Made by a program: the position numbers and the translations under genes. From contig MU006246.1 in the NCBI GenBank assembly GCA_010093685.1, forward strand, positions 208,272 through 272,271: a stretch of 64,000 bases of DNA, written 5' to 3'. This document shows, piece after piece, positions 32,769-44,156 of this stretch. The notes beneath the pieces were generated by a model that saw only the letters and a list, made by a program, of their open reading frames with translations, was not told the origin of the DNA and did no database searches. This DNA comes from Ophiobolus disseminans. Taxonomy: Eukaryota > Ascomycota > Dothideomycetes > Pleosporales > Phaeosphaeriaceae. The number at the start of each line of letters is the position of its first letter. The first letter of the stretch is position 1.

Positions 32769-32978
32769 GGCTAGGAGTGACGGCCTCGGGGTGTTGTAGT
32801 CAAGTAGGCATGAGGGATGGATGGGAGAGATGGAATGATTGCAACCACGGAGCTTATCGATAGCGCCGGTGGATTAAGCTTCAAGCTATTGCAGCGTCAT
32901 GCTAACTCAAGACAGCGCATGCTAGGCTCGACAATACCAACACCATGATCAGTCGATAGCACGCGCGCCAATTAAACC

Positions 32979-34493
32979 ATGGCGAAACCAGACTCAACAC
33001 CACTGCCCGAGTTGGTAGCTACAGGCTCTTCGTACGACACATACACTCCACTCCACGCCCCGCTAACACCCCACAGCCTCTCCTTCACACAAGGCTTCCT
33101 CCTCGGCCAACTCTCCATCGCTTTCCTAATCTTCTTCTTCATAAAATTCTTCATCTTCGGCGACCCGCCGTCCGCCGACGACCGCTCGCTGCACCTCAAC
33201 TCGCTGCGGCGCGCGCGCACGCTCGCCCACCAGCAATCCATCAAGCAACTGCGCACCCGCTCCAACTCGATATCGCTGTCCCTGCGCCACAAAGATTCAC
33301 GAAGTATAATAAGAAAGGGTGAGGAAACAAGAGGCGGACCCAGCATCGCTACCATTCTGGCCAAGACGTATTATAATGTCCAGGGCCACCAGCCAGAAAG
33401 CCTCGACTGGTTCAACGTCCTCATCGCACAAACGCTCGCACAACTACGCGCCGACGCGCGACAAGACGACGCCATACTTGGCTCGCTGACCGAGGTTCTC
33501 AACTCGGGCGTCAAGCCGGACTGGATCGGTGCGATAAAAGTGAGCGAAATCGCCCTCGGGGATGAGTTTCCCATCTTTAGTAACTGCCGCGTCATGCCCG
33601 CCGAAGACGGATTCTGGTACGGGCCGGGCACGACGGGGACGGAGGAGGGGCGGCTGCAGGCGCGCATGGATGTTGATCTGAGTGATGTGATTACGATTGG
33701 CGTGGAGACGACTTTGAATTTGAATTGGCCGAAGCCGATGAGTGCGGTTTTGCCAGTCGCACTTGCGGTGAGTATTGTGCGCTTCTCAGGCACGTTGGCG
33801 TTGTCGTTTATTCCTTCGTCTTCGCCACCGTCAACGTCAACATCCACACCAAACCCAACCCCAAATCCAAACTCCCCATCCCGCCCCTCATCTTCTTCCG
33901 GCGGAGCTCCCCCACCCCGCCCCACAACCCTCGCCTTCACCTTCCTCGACGACTACCGGCTCGACCTGTCCATCCGATCGCTCGTCGGGTCTCGCTCGCG
34001 CCTGCAAGACGTGCCCAAAATCGCACAACTCATCGAGGCGCGCGTGCACGCGTGGTTCGACGAGCGCGCCGTGGAGCCGCGCTTCCAGCAAATCGTCTTG
34101 CCGGCACTCTGGCCGCGCAAACATAATACGCGCGGCGGGGCGACGGAGGATGTAGCTGCGGACGAGGAGGCGGATGCTGTGGCGCTCGAGGATTTGGAGG
34201 AGGAGGTTATTATGCCTGATTCTCCGCCACGGTTTGGCTCGACCATACCGCCGCCGAACTCCCTCGAAGCTGAAGGTGCGAAATTACGCGAAGCCGAGAT
34301 TAGAGCTGGGGAGAGGAAGCGCGAAGGCAGGGCTGGCGAGAGACCCGGTGCGAACAGGGCGGCCGAGAGACCCGTTGTGAGTAGAGCCCAAAGCAGTCGT
34401 GAAGAAGGTATTCGGTGGCGCGGAGAAAGAGAGAGGCCAAAGGTTAAGCGCGCGGTGAGTAACATGCCTGTTGCGCCGGGCGCGTTTCAGTAA
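32979..34493 (+). CDS. MMM1: ERMES subunit, maintenance of mitochondrial morphology protein 1
   Basis: A single exon of 504 residues. The N-terminus is short and polar, followed by a membrane segment at about 38-61 (QGFLLGQLSIAFLIFFFIKFFIFG region), then an SMP lipid-transfer domain starting near ESLDWFNVLIAQTLAQLR and including SDVITIGVETTLNLNWPKP. This is the layout of fungal Mmm1, the ER-anchored member of the ER-mitochondria encounter structure, which works with Mdm10, Mdm12 and Mdm34 to move phospholipids between the two organelles. A Ser/Pro/Asn-rich loop inside the SMP domain (near residues 280-312) and a long charged tail are typical of filamentous-fungus versions. The family name is certain from the motifs; the role is family knowledge. 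Confidence 0.95.
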   Translation: MAKPDSTPLPELVATGSSYDTYTPLHAPLTPHSLSFTQGFLLGQLSIAFLIFFFIKFFIFGDPPSADDRSLHLNSLRRARTLAHQQSIKQLRTRSNSISLSLRHKDSRSIIRKGEETRGGPSIATILAKTYYNVQGHQPESLDWFNVLIAQTLAQLRADARQDDAILGSLTEVLNSGVKPDWIGAIKVSEIALGDEFPIFSNCRVMPAEDGFWYGPGTTGTEEGRLQARMDVDLSDVITIGVETTLNLNWPKPMSAVLPVALAVSIVRFSGTLALSFIPSSSPPSTSTSTPNPTPNPNSPSRPSSSSGGAPPPRPTTLAFTFLDDYRLDLSIRSLVGSRSRLQDVPKIAQLIEARVHAWFDERAVEPRFQQIVLPALWPRKHNTRGGATEDVAADEEADAVALEDLEEEVIMPDSPPRFGSTIPPPNSLEAEGAKLREAEIRAGERKREGRAGERPGANRAAERPVVSRAQSSREEGIRWRGERERPKVKRAVSNMPVAPGAFQ

Positions 34494-34891
34494 TCGTATC
34501 GATCAGTAGGGAGGGGGGACGAGGATAGACGCGGTGTACGAATACCAAGCGTGCAAAATGTACACTACCGGCATAGTATTTACCAGACATAGTACGATTC
34601 CATGGGCGACGAATACACGTACGCTGTTTGAAACACATTTTGGTATCAACGAGTCTTAATCTCTGAATCTGTCCATGCGATTCCTTCTCCTTCATTCTCC
34701 AACTACATTCGGCATCCTCGTCTCCGTCCACCAGAATCCCAACACAGCACATCGCTAGCTACTTCCTCCGAAGCCAAAAGCCGCAGACATCCACTCCCAT
34801 CGAATCCATCCCCAGACAACATACTTCGCAACATCTCGCTACTCAGCAACATACGCATCCTACCCAGCCCTCTTGCGACGGCTAGACACGT
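34494..34891. other. Intergenic, no gene seen
   Basis: The 3' ends of MMM1 and the next gene converge here. No gene or RNA was recognised. Confidence 0.5.
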
Positions 34892-37026
34892 CTATTGCCA
34901 ATGCGCCGCCGCCGCCGCTGATGCCGGGGGAGGAGGTGGAGGTGCCTGACCCACAAGAAACTGCTGCCCTGTCTGTCCTTGCGGCAGCGCAGAAGCTTGA
35001 GTCGAGACAGGCGCAGCGAACATGCCGTCCAACTTGGGCAGGACGCTTGGATCCGGACTGACTTGCGTGTGGGCGATTGGAGGTGGGGCTGCAAGACCAC
35101 TCGTTCCGTGAGCGATAGGTGGTTGTGCGGGGATGGGGTGCGCTGGTGGAGCGGGATGGGTGGGCGGTTCGATGGGTGCGGGTGGATCCATGTGGCCATT
35201 ACCATTCACCTCCTCTTGTGAAGTGCCGTTGACGCCATTCGTCGCTCCTTTACCGTAGCGTAGCGTGACCATTAGAGTTTGCGGCTCCTCCTCTTCGTCA
35301 CTATCATCGTCGGCTTGCTCATCCTCGTCGTCAAGATCCATTTGTTCACGTTCCTGCTCGTCTTCATCTTCGTCCCCGCCATCCCAACTCGTAGCATCCT
35401 CGTCGTCGTCAGACACCACAGTCCTCGATGGCCTCCCATTCGTCGCCGCGCGCGTAGCCCGCCCATGCTTATGCTCCTGTCTTGGTTCTTCACTCGCATC
35501 AGACCTCACATAATCCCCCGACGCAGGCGACGCACGATCCGACACCTGTCCGCTATGCAGCGTCTCGCCATACAAGCCGGTCGCGCGGGAGCGCACTTGT
35601 CTGCCGCTGGCAGTGACGGTGGGGCCGGAGGGCACGGCGGGGGTTTCGCGGGCGGATGTGCGTGCCGAGCGGCGCGTGTTGAGGGAGTCGGAGTCGACGT
35701 CTTCCTCTTCCGAGTATGTGTAGCGCAGGCGCTTGCCGCGGGTGCGGCCTTCGTAGAGGGAGAAGCCGGGATCGGGGCGCGTGAAGGTTGCGGCGCGTTG
35801 GAGGCGGTATTCGCGGCGCTTGCGCTTCTGGGGAGTTGTTAAGAACATCATTGTAATGTAGAGGATGAGGGGACTCACCACTTCTGACGCCTCGAAGCGG
35901 GGGATGGCGTTGGTCATGCGCTCGCCGAGGGCCTTTGCTTCCTTGCGACCGTCCTCTTCTTCGAGCTTGGTTGCGACACTGCGGAGCTCTTCGATCTCGC
36001 CAGCGACGCTGAACCACTTCACCTTCTTTGTCTTGTGCGGGTCTGTCTCGCGGTAGACGCGTAAGTGTGTGTCGTTCTGGCCTTCGACCAGCCAGTAGCG
36101 TCGCTTTTCGCCGTCGACGCCCCATGGCTGCACGGACAGCGGGATGTTGGTGTCGAGTTTGTCTTTGGTTGTGCGGGCCTTGTATGCGTTTGCAATCATG
36201 ACCTTGACCTGTTCGTTCTGATTGAGGCTCCACATGGAGAGGGTATGGAGGAGGGTGATCTGGACGGGATTAGCTACTGGCGACAACAGCCACCGCAGTA
36301 CTTACACGCTCTTCCGCATTCATAGTCAGAAAGCCACGGCCACCGCTGAGAGGGTTTGCGCCTTTCCATGTTGACGGCCACTGGTGCTTCTGGGTCTGGA
36401 TGCTCTCTTCGAGCGCGCGACCATAGTGACCCTTCCTACAATACAAGTAATGTCAGCCATTCGTTCCCAGGCTTTGCACCATCTATGCGACCGTGTTCCG
36501 CATATAACAGAGACATGACTGGGTGGTACTAACTCGACAGGCTTCTTGCGATTGAGAACGAGACCCAGCAGGGCGCACAGCAAACCCTCCACATCTGCGG
36601 ATGGCGTCTCTCCCACAACACCCTCCTCAATGTCTTGCGGCCCAACATGCGGCGCGCCGCGGGGGAACGCGTCATTGAATCGTGAACGGAACATTACAAT
36701 GAACTAAGACACCAAAAAGTTAGCAGAGCTCTGACGTAGGAGCCGACCGCGTGTGGTGTGCTGTCGCGGCGCGACCGGACGCGTTTGACGCGTCTAGTAC
36801 ATACAGCAATGTCTGGATTATCTTGCGGTCCATAGATATGCTCTGGAGAAGGCTCGCGCTTCTTGCGCGGCGGCGAGGGCGAGCGCGCTTTTTGTTTGAA
36901 GAACGACAGGATATTGCCCTGCTGCTTCTTCTTTTGCGGCGTGGCTTTCTTCGTGGATTCGATATCGACGGGCATTTCGTCCTCACTGGAAGGCGCGGAA
37001 GAGAGGGAGGAGTCTGAGTCGCCCAT
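34892..37026 (-). CDS. Chromatin-type protein (RSF1/CECR2-like) with an N-terminal PIP box
   Basis: Exons on the minus strand are 37026-36805, 36703-36534, 36435-36306, 36259-35879 and 35827-34892 (introns 101, 98, 46 and 51 bp), giving 612 residues. Residues 36-43, QGNILSFF, match the PCNA-interacting-peptide consensus Q-x-x-I-x-x-F-F. The middle contains GRGFLTMNAEER-ITLLHTLSMW and PLSVQPWGVDGEKRRYWLVEGQ...HLRVYRETDP, which resembles the DDT/WHIM-type region of RSF1, CECR2 and related remodeller subunits. The C-terminal third is acidic, then Pro/Ala-rich and disordered. A nuclear role in chromatin assembly or remodelling is inferred; no specific complex is proven. The start at 37026 was chosen because the upstream frame lacks conserved character. 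Confidence 0.76.
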
Positions 37027-39149
37027 GTTTGCTGTGATTGTGGTTGACGGTGGTGTGGACTTGGCAGGATGCTGGAGGGAGAGCAACGACGAAGCACGGC
37101 TAAGTACGTATGAGGTAATCTCTCTTTCGCCAGGCACTAGCCATCACTTTGTTAGATCCCTGCGGCTGCTGCTTTTGTGCACGGCATTGTTTTCACTGCG
37201 ATTGTCTGTGAAGACAGCAAGCTTATCGGGGTTCACTTGATCAGGGGGCACGCAGTAGTCAAACCGTGGATTCATTTGTGTTGTCTTTTGACGTTAATGT
37301 TGCGTATGTTGTTCCTAGCTATATCTAACCCTCAATTGGAACAATCCGTTATGATGTACGGTGATCAGGCATTGAATCCATCAACCCCAAGACAATGCGC
37401 AAGCAGCCGCTACACAGTCGAAAAGGTGGCGCCTATTTGGTGTTCTGATAAGACCACGCGGGCCATGAACGTCCTGCAGTCCTCTCGATATCGCACGAGC
37501 GGATCTGCACTGCGACCAACCAACGTCGATCTCTCCACGAGAATGCAAAGCCGCCCAATGCAACTTGCTGAGTACCTACACCAGCCACGACGCAAAAGTC
37601 TTTCTCATTCCCCATGCGGTGTCTCTGCCATCTTGGTGCCGCTCAAAGTACCGTTGGCGTGGTGTGCAACCAGAGAAGGCTAGGGCCCATCCAAACTCGA
37701 GGTGCGGGGGGAAGTGAGCAGGGTGTACACAACATCGCGGCACGATCTACACCTGCGTGTTTCGCGATCATTTTCGCGTTGTTTTGGGTCATTAGGCATC
37801 GAGCGTGGCCGTTTCCTTCTCTTACAGCAGCTGCGTGCAACAATTTGGTGAAGAAATTGATCGGCAATGAAGTAGATGAGATGCGACAAGGGCTTCTAAT
37901 CGCTGGACTGACCGTGAAGGCTGGTGTTGTAGCTGGTGCTGGCAAAAGTTTCGCGCGTATTAATCGGCCCTCGGACGCTGCGCGCGCAATCTTGCGGGGG
38001 CTACAATGCGCGTTGCTACCAGCAAGCAATGGCCGACCACGCAACTCCCACCATAGCTGCCTGGCAACACAAATGATGATGAAGCTTAGAAGATGAAGTG
38101 ATGACTGTAAAGAAGACTTGACGGTATGAGAGATGTTACGTGAAGTGAGAAATGTGCAATATGAAAGACTGTATCAGCAGTGAACTAATATTTGCATTGC
38201 AATTTTCCATTTCAGTTGTGTGGGCCGACGACTGTGCTGCGGGCGTGAATGTATCGCGACGACGTTCGGGTGTTCCGACTTGAAGGTTCGAGTGTCACGT
38301 GTCCGCAGCCCAGCCCGACAGGGGCTTCTGGCGTGTTGACTACGAGAGATAACTCAGTCAGTGATGTATGCGTGTTAGTAGACTCACGCTCGTATCCAAA
38401 GTCAGTGGGGAGCTTCGTGTTCGCCAGGGCTTCTGGGAGTCGTGCAGTCGTGAATGTAATGGAAATTGGACACGTTCCGACACCAAGACTGCAGAAGGTA
38501 GATGCAGGGTCTGGCCAACCCTAGAGGAGGTCGAGATGAGCATGCGCGTTCCACAGGTGTGGAGAGCTAGTTGCACCCGCGGCAACCTCGACCTGCATGG
38601 CCAAAGAGGAGGCCGTGTGGTGGGTAGGGAGGCTCTGCATGAAACCGGGCAAGGAGCTGTGGCAGGGTGCGTAGGGCAAGCAGCGTGCGATGACGCTGAA
38701 TGGCCTCACGCACGACGACGAGCGACAGCGTGGGCGGGATATGGTGAATGGGTGCTAAAGATAGAGCGTCGAGCGGCAAGATATTGTGTGGGTATGGCAA
38801 ATAGCGGGTGAAACGGGCCTATTGGTGGGTGTCGCAGTGTATGAGTTTCTGGCCGGGTCTGTGTCAAAAAGGGCAGATCAACCGTCGACTGAATGCTCAG
38901 GGTCGCGTTAGTGCTTTTGACACCCGTTCTCATGCCCTTTCTTTGCCGTCACCCTCCCTCTCCTTCACAATAGCAGAGCATTATTCAGTGTCGTCACATT
39001 CCTGTTATTGCTCCATCATCCCGCACCTGCCTCTTGCATGCACCTGCATGAGCTCACCCGTATCGATAAATAAACCTGGCCCGCGACACTCGCTATCACC
39101 ACACCCCGCTTGATCTTGCACGCCGGGCGATCCCCTACCAACCCTCAAA
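37027..39149. other. Intergenic, no gene seen
   Basis: About 2.1 kb upstream of two divergent genes. Several frames of 60-160 codons overlap on both strands (for example 37614-38096 and 38368-38811), with no motif or splice pattern to favour one. The part just before 39150 is C/T-rich, as in many fungal leaders. Confidence 0.45.
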
Positions 39150-40590
39150 ATGAACATCAACAAGAAGTTCGACCGCCTCAAGCAATGGACCAACGAGAAG
39201 ATGGGCGCCGAGGCCCGCACGGGGCTATCCGACGAGTTCAAGGCCCTGGAGCTGGAGATGAACCTGCGTCATGAGGGTATGCACCTGCGCCACTCACATC
39301 AATGGCAGTGTCAGCTGCTAACACGTGCACAGGCATGGACAAAATACAGCGAGCCATGACGAGCTACGTCAAATCAATCTCGAAGCGCGAGGAGGGCGGC
39401 GACAAGGAGAAGCAGCTCCCGGGCGGCCACCTTGGGTCCGCCATGGTCACGCACGGCGAGGACTTTGAGCCGGACTCGGAGTTTGGCAACTGCCTGTCAT
39501 GTTCGTTCCCCTGCCATTGACCCTCACCCACCTACTGACACGCCACAGCCCTCGGCCGCGCAAACGAGCGGCTCGCACGCGTGCAGGAGACATACGTCGC
39601 GGGTGCCACCACCACATGGCTCGAGGGCCTGGAGCGCTCGCTGGTACAGATGAAGGAGTACCAGGCGACCCGCAAGAAGCTCGACACGCGCCGCCTCGCC
39701 TACGACACCTCGCTCGCCAAGATGCAGAAGTCGAAGAAGGAGGACTTCCGCATGGAGGAGGAGCTGCGCGCACAAAAGGCGAAATACGAGGAGACCAGCG
39801 AGGACGTCTTCAGGCGCATGCAGGACATCAAGGAGTCTGAGGTCGAGATGGTGCACGATCTGACCGCCTTCCTCGAGGCCGAGCTCAGCTACTACGACCG
39901 TTGCCGCGAGATTCTGCTCAACGTGAAGCGGGAGTGGCCGGTTAGGTGGGTTGAGCCATCACTAAACATGCACGCCTTGCTGACAGATGACGCAGGGAAA
40001 CCAAGACGGCCACCCGCCCGGTCCGATCGCGCTCAATTAACACTGCCCACGGATACGCTGACCGCTTCAACCCCGTCGAGGAGGAGCCCGAGCCCGAAGC
40101 CCCGCGCATCACCATCCCCAAGCTGTCCTCCCGCAGCCGCTCCCCCGGTGCCGAGAACCAGTCGCCAGGCGGCTACGCGCTGCGGCCCTCGTACAGTCGC
40201 ACCTCCACACTCGACGGCACCAACGGCCATCGCGACGACTCTCCCGCCCGCCGGCTGACACGTGTGGCCACGGATTCATCCATCATATCCTCCAGTCGAG
40301 GCAACCTCCGCCCGGTGCGCCAGACCAACGCTTTCGCCGACGAGTACGAAGACGATTACGCAAGCTCAAACAGCCATCGCCGCGACCGCTCGCCCCCCAG
40401 CCCGGACAGATCCTCGCAGGGCAGCAGCAGCGTCATGTCACGGGCCGCCAGCTGGAGCACCGCCGATCTCGGATCCACCGGCAAGAAAGCTGCCCCGCCG
40501 CCGCCTCCCTCGCGCGCAAAGAAACCCCCGCCACCGCCGCCCCCGATGAAGCGAAGTGCGTTGAGTGCCTCCGAAGTTGCACGATACTGA
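39150..40590 (+). CDS. BAR-domain protein with a proline-rich tail
   Basis: Exons are 39150-39276, 39333-39500, 39549-39945 and 39996-40590 (introns 56, 48 and 50 bp), giving 428 residues. The first about 240 residues form a predominantly helical, charged region typical of an N-BAR/endophilin-like fold: FDRLKQWTNEKMGAE, FKALELEMNLRHEGMDKIQRAM, then long helices ending LEAELSYYDRCREILLNVKREW. BAR dimers bind and bend membranes during endocytosis and vesicle formation. The C-terminal part is Ser/Arg-rich and ends in polyproline (KKAAPPPPPPSRAKKPPPP), likely an SH3 or profilin ligand; no SH3 domain of its own is present. It is not certain which yeast BAR protein is its counterpart (Rvs and Gvp36 are candidates). 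Confidence 0.87.
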
Positions 40591-40948
40591 TGTATCCTTA
40601 TCTGCTTTGCTTCGTTGGCTAATATTGTGTCGTTAGGGAATATGTCTATGTCCTCTGGTAGAGTCGTTACGTGGTGAAAGAGGAGATTGGATACGACTGC
40701 AGCGCGGTCTGGTGTAATAGGTGTTTTTGGGTGTACTATTCATGTGAGGCGCGCGGCGTTGGAATAGACTGCGGCTCGTTTACTTCGTGCGTGGGCAGCG
40801 CATGTGGATGCGAGCTGAGTTTGAAACAATCATAGTCTAGCATTGTAGTTTATTTACCGAATATGAACTTGAACCCTGAATTCATGATACCTGATATTGT
40901 TACGGACCACTCCTCGTTAAAACCATGTCGTGTGTGTTTTTGTTGTTA
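40591..40948. other. Intergenic, no gene seen
   Basis: The 3' ends of two convergent genes; presumably untranslated sequence. Confidence 0.5.
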
Positions 40949-43570
40949 CTAGCTCTCGTATTTGCCCTGCGTGGTGAAATTCCAATTCTCCTGTCACACA
41001 TCAAAGTTAGCACCCATCTCCTCACATCCAACACATTTAAGAATCATGTACTCACCCAAGCTTGCATTCCCCCACTCGGACTCTGCGTCCCGTAGCCCCC
41101 TGCTTCGCCTCCTTGATCCACGGGTACGAAGATTGCGCTTGAGTCCTGGCCCATACCGGAGAAAATGTCGAAGTCTTCGGCTGAGCCGCCGCCGTTGAGA
41201 CTGCCGAGCAAGGAGTCGAAGTCTACGGAGAGGTGCGCGAGATCGGATGTGGATGTGGATGTGGTGGTTGTTGCGTTGGTGGGGGTGCGGTGTAGGGGAG
41301 GGATATGTGTTGAATTGGCATTCGGATGGGAGTTGTGGTTGGGGAAAGTCGGGGACGTTATACTCGCGTAAGAAGGTAAAGGCTGGAGGGTAGGATGTTG
41401 TTGCATCGCCCCTCCAAGCACGCCGCCCCGATTCCGCCGATTGCGGTTGTACCCCTTGAGCACGTAGAAAGCTTCGAGGTTATCCTTAACCGTGTACAAT
41501 AAATCCGCGCAGCGCTCGCGTACACCGATGCCGTAGCAATGACCAAACACATGGTCGATAATCGTCGCCATGCGTTCTCTCTTCGGTAAATCCGGTGTTC
41601 GGTAAAGCTCGGTGAGTAAGAGCAGCACGGCGTGGTATTGCTGGTACGTCGTGCTGTACCAGGCCCACGCGCTCAGACTCGGGAGCGTGTCGAGCGTCGC
41701 GCCGATTTCGAGGGTCGTCAACGCTGCGCTTAACAGTAGATCGCGGAGCCGGTTTTCGGCATCGGAGCGTGGGAGAAGGGATGTTTGCGGCAGGTGGCGG
41801 TACAGTAGCATGGAGTCGCAGCGCGCGAGGAGGAGTGTAGCGACTAAACCTGCGTAGCGCTGGAGTGGGACGGACGCGTCTAGACAAGTGAGGTATTTCG
41901 CATGAATATGTTTCTTGCGCAACTCCACTCTTGCGCGCAAGTCATGCAGCGTAATATGTTTCCTATCCATCTCGATCCTACCCCTAAAAATAAGTCGATG
42001 CGTCTCATTGCACTCATATCTAATCAAACTGAGCGTCACATCCGTCCAGCCCGTCGACGACACGGGATGTTGAGTCCAGCCCGGGCTGCCGAATTCAAAC
42101 ACGTCGTCGTCGACGTTGAGGGGGAGTGCGATGTCGAAGTCGTCGCTGCGGATCGAAGGGTGCGGGCCTTGCGCTTCGGCGGTTTTGAAGTCCAGGAAGC
42201 AGATCTGGTACCAGAGGAGGGAGCGCACGTGGCGTTGGAGCGGCGTGAGGCTGTTGGCGGAACTGTAGCTTAGGCGGTGGATGCCTATGCATTGGGCGAG
42301 GCGGACGAGGGCGCCTACTACGACGGAGGTTGCGCGGGAGATTTGCGCTCTGCAGAGGGGGATCTGATGGGTTTAGCGGGAATTTTTCTGGGGGTTGGGG
42401 GGCTTACGAGGTAGATTGTTAGGGCTTGTAGTGTTCGGATGTTCGATGTCTTTGCCCAGTTGGCTCGAAGCAGTGCTCTTTCTGTCGCTTTCTGCAGCCT
42501 CAAAAACAAGTCTTCTTTCGTAATGCCAAACTGCGACTTGGCTTGCAGTGGCGAAACTGACGCCGCCGCTGCCATACAGACAGCAAGTATCAATGCAGTG
42601 CCAGAATTCTGATTCGGGCTGTTCATCTCAATGTTCAACCAAAAACGATCAAAAAGCCGCTTGAACGACGGAATATGCAACACATGCGCCAGCGGGCTGA
42701 CAGCTTCTCTATACCGCTGAAACAGTGCCTCTGCCTCCATCTTGGTAGGCAATTGCGGCGGCTCGACATCGCTATTCTGGTGTAGCGACAACGACCCACC
42801 CAGCAGCAAGTTGAGTGAAGGAGCCAGCGATGGCATCTGCTCCGCCGACAGCAGCTGGGATGACTGCGGCGCGCGTTGGCCCGCGACTGAAGATGAAGAG
42901 GTAGGCCTCTCAGACAAAAGCTTGCCCAACTACACGCAGCATTTCAGCTTTTGATCGAGAAGAGTGTCATGCAAGTGCGTAGGGCAGACAATACCTCTTC
43001 GGCATATTGGGGGCGGAAAAAACCTGTCACATTTTCGCAAATAATCATCCTTCCAATTCGTATCGTGAGATCGGTCGCGATCTGATCTTCATCGTCATTC
43101 TCGTCCTCGTAAACATCGTCTTGAGTTTCCTCGGGCTCCGCGGGTAGTCGTTCCCACGCATCTCCATCGGCTTCAACATCTTGCTGATAGGCTTCCCACT
43201 CGTAATCTCTCGGCGGCGTCCCTGGCGTGGTGGTGTCGACGGAGATCGCGTTGTCGTTGTCATATTTATCCGGCAGACTGGATGTACTTTGTGTCCGTAC
43301 GGGGAGAGTCTTGGTCCAATCGGGGACGCTAACACCAGTTCCGCTCTTACTCGCAGCCCGTTCTCTTTGTTCCCTCTCTTTTTTGCGCGCCGCACTTTCA
43401 GGGACGGTGATGAAGATGCACTCCCGTCCGAATGCTGTGCAGTTCTGACAAGGGTGGGTCTTTGAGCAACGACTCTTGCGGGTTCGGCATTCGACGCAAG
43501 AGTTAATTGGTCGCGGATTTCGTCTCCGAACCACTCGAGACTGCAAGACCTGTTGACCTGGTTCTGGCAT
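40949..43570 (-). CDS. Zn2Cys6 fungal transcription factor
   Basis: Exons on the minus strand are 43570-42995, 42929-42408, 42363-41056 and 40990-40949 (introns 65, 44 and 65 bp), giving 815 residues. A zinc cluster near residue 25 reads C-x2-C-x6-C-x5-C-x2-C-x6-C (CVECRTRKSRCSKTHPCQNC...C), followed by a basic linker (ARKKEREQRER). The middle is the fungal-specific transcription-factor domain, including YREAVSPLAHVLHIPSFKRL and, across the third junction, LTIYL-IPLCRAQISRATS. The final 13-codon exon (ENWNFTTQGKYES) is supported by reading frame and consensus sites. Expected to bind DNA as a dimer in the nucleus; target genes cannot be told. No linked pathway genes point to its regulon. Confidence 0.92.
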
Positions 43571-44156
43571 GTTTGACGCTGTTCATTTTCGCGCCATTTG
43601 TTGAGGGATGCGATATGGCTGAGGCTCGGCGATGGTGGAGAAGTGGTGTGGTGCGAACACACTTGACCTAAGTATGCCTAGCAGTAGATCGGCACTAACA
43701 CGTGATGGAGAGCCTCAGCCCTCCAGCTGCAGGTTGGACTTGGCGGCCGGCTAGTCGGTCCAGATTATGTCGCGCCTTCGCCTACCAACTTGCTGCAGGT
43801 ACAAATTGACTTGCGCGACTAAATCCTGGACGAACCATACGTAGAGACTGTGAGACGCACTCTTGACCTGTTATTGCCGAGCATCGAATCATCGTTAGTA
43901 CGTGTATCTACCAAAAGTGCTTTTGATGCAGTATGATAAGGACTAAAGAAACAATGTGTCAATGTGTGAGCATGTTGTTGATTGAACGGGTCGTTAGGAT
44001 TTGCGGGATATTCGATCGCTGTATGTGGGACACCGCCCGCATCGGCAAAAGCCTGTCGGCAGGCACCGATCATCCAACGCACCGATGAAATGGTCATTCG
44101 TTCGAAGTCGGGCAAACTATCGCTAAAACAAATAATGAAACAGTGACATCCCATCG
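43571..44156. other. Intergenic, no gene seen
   Basis: Promoter side of the Zn2Cys6 gene and 3' side of VPS45. No supported gene. Confidence 0.5.

Noticed and set aside
37614..38096. 160-codon plus-strand frame
   Set aside because: No recognisable motif, opposed by an antisense frame of similar length, and no supporting promoter or splice pattern.
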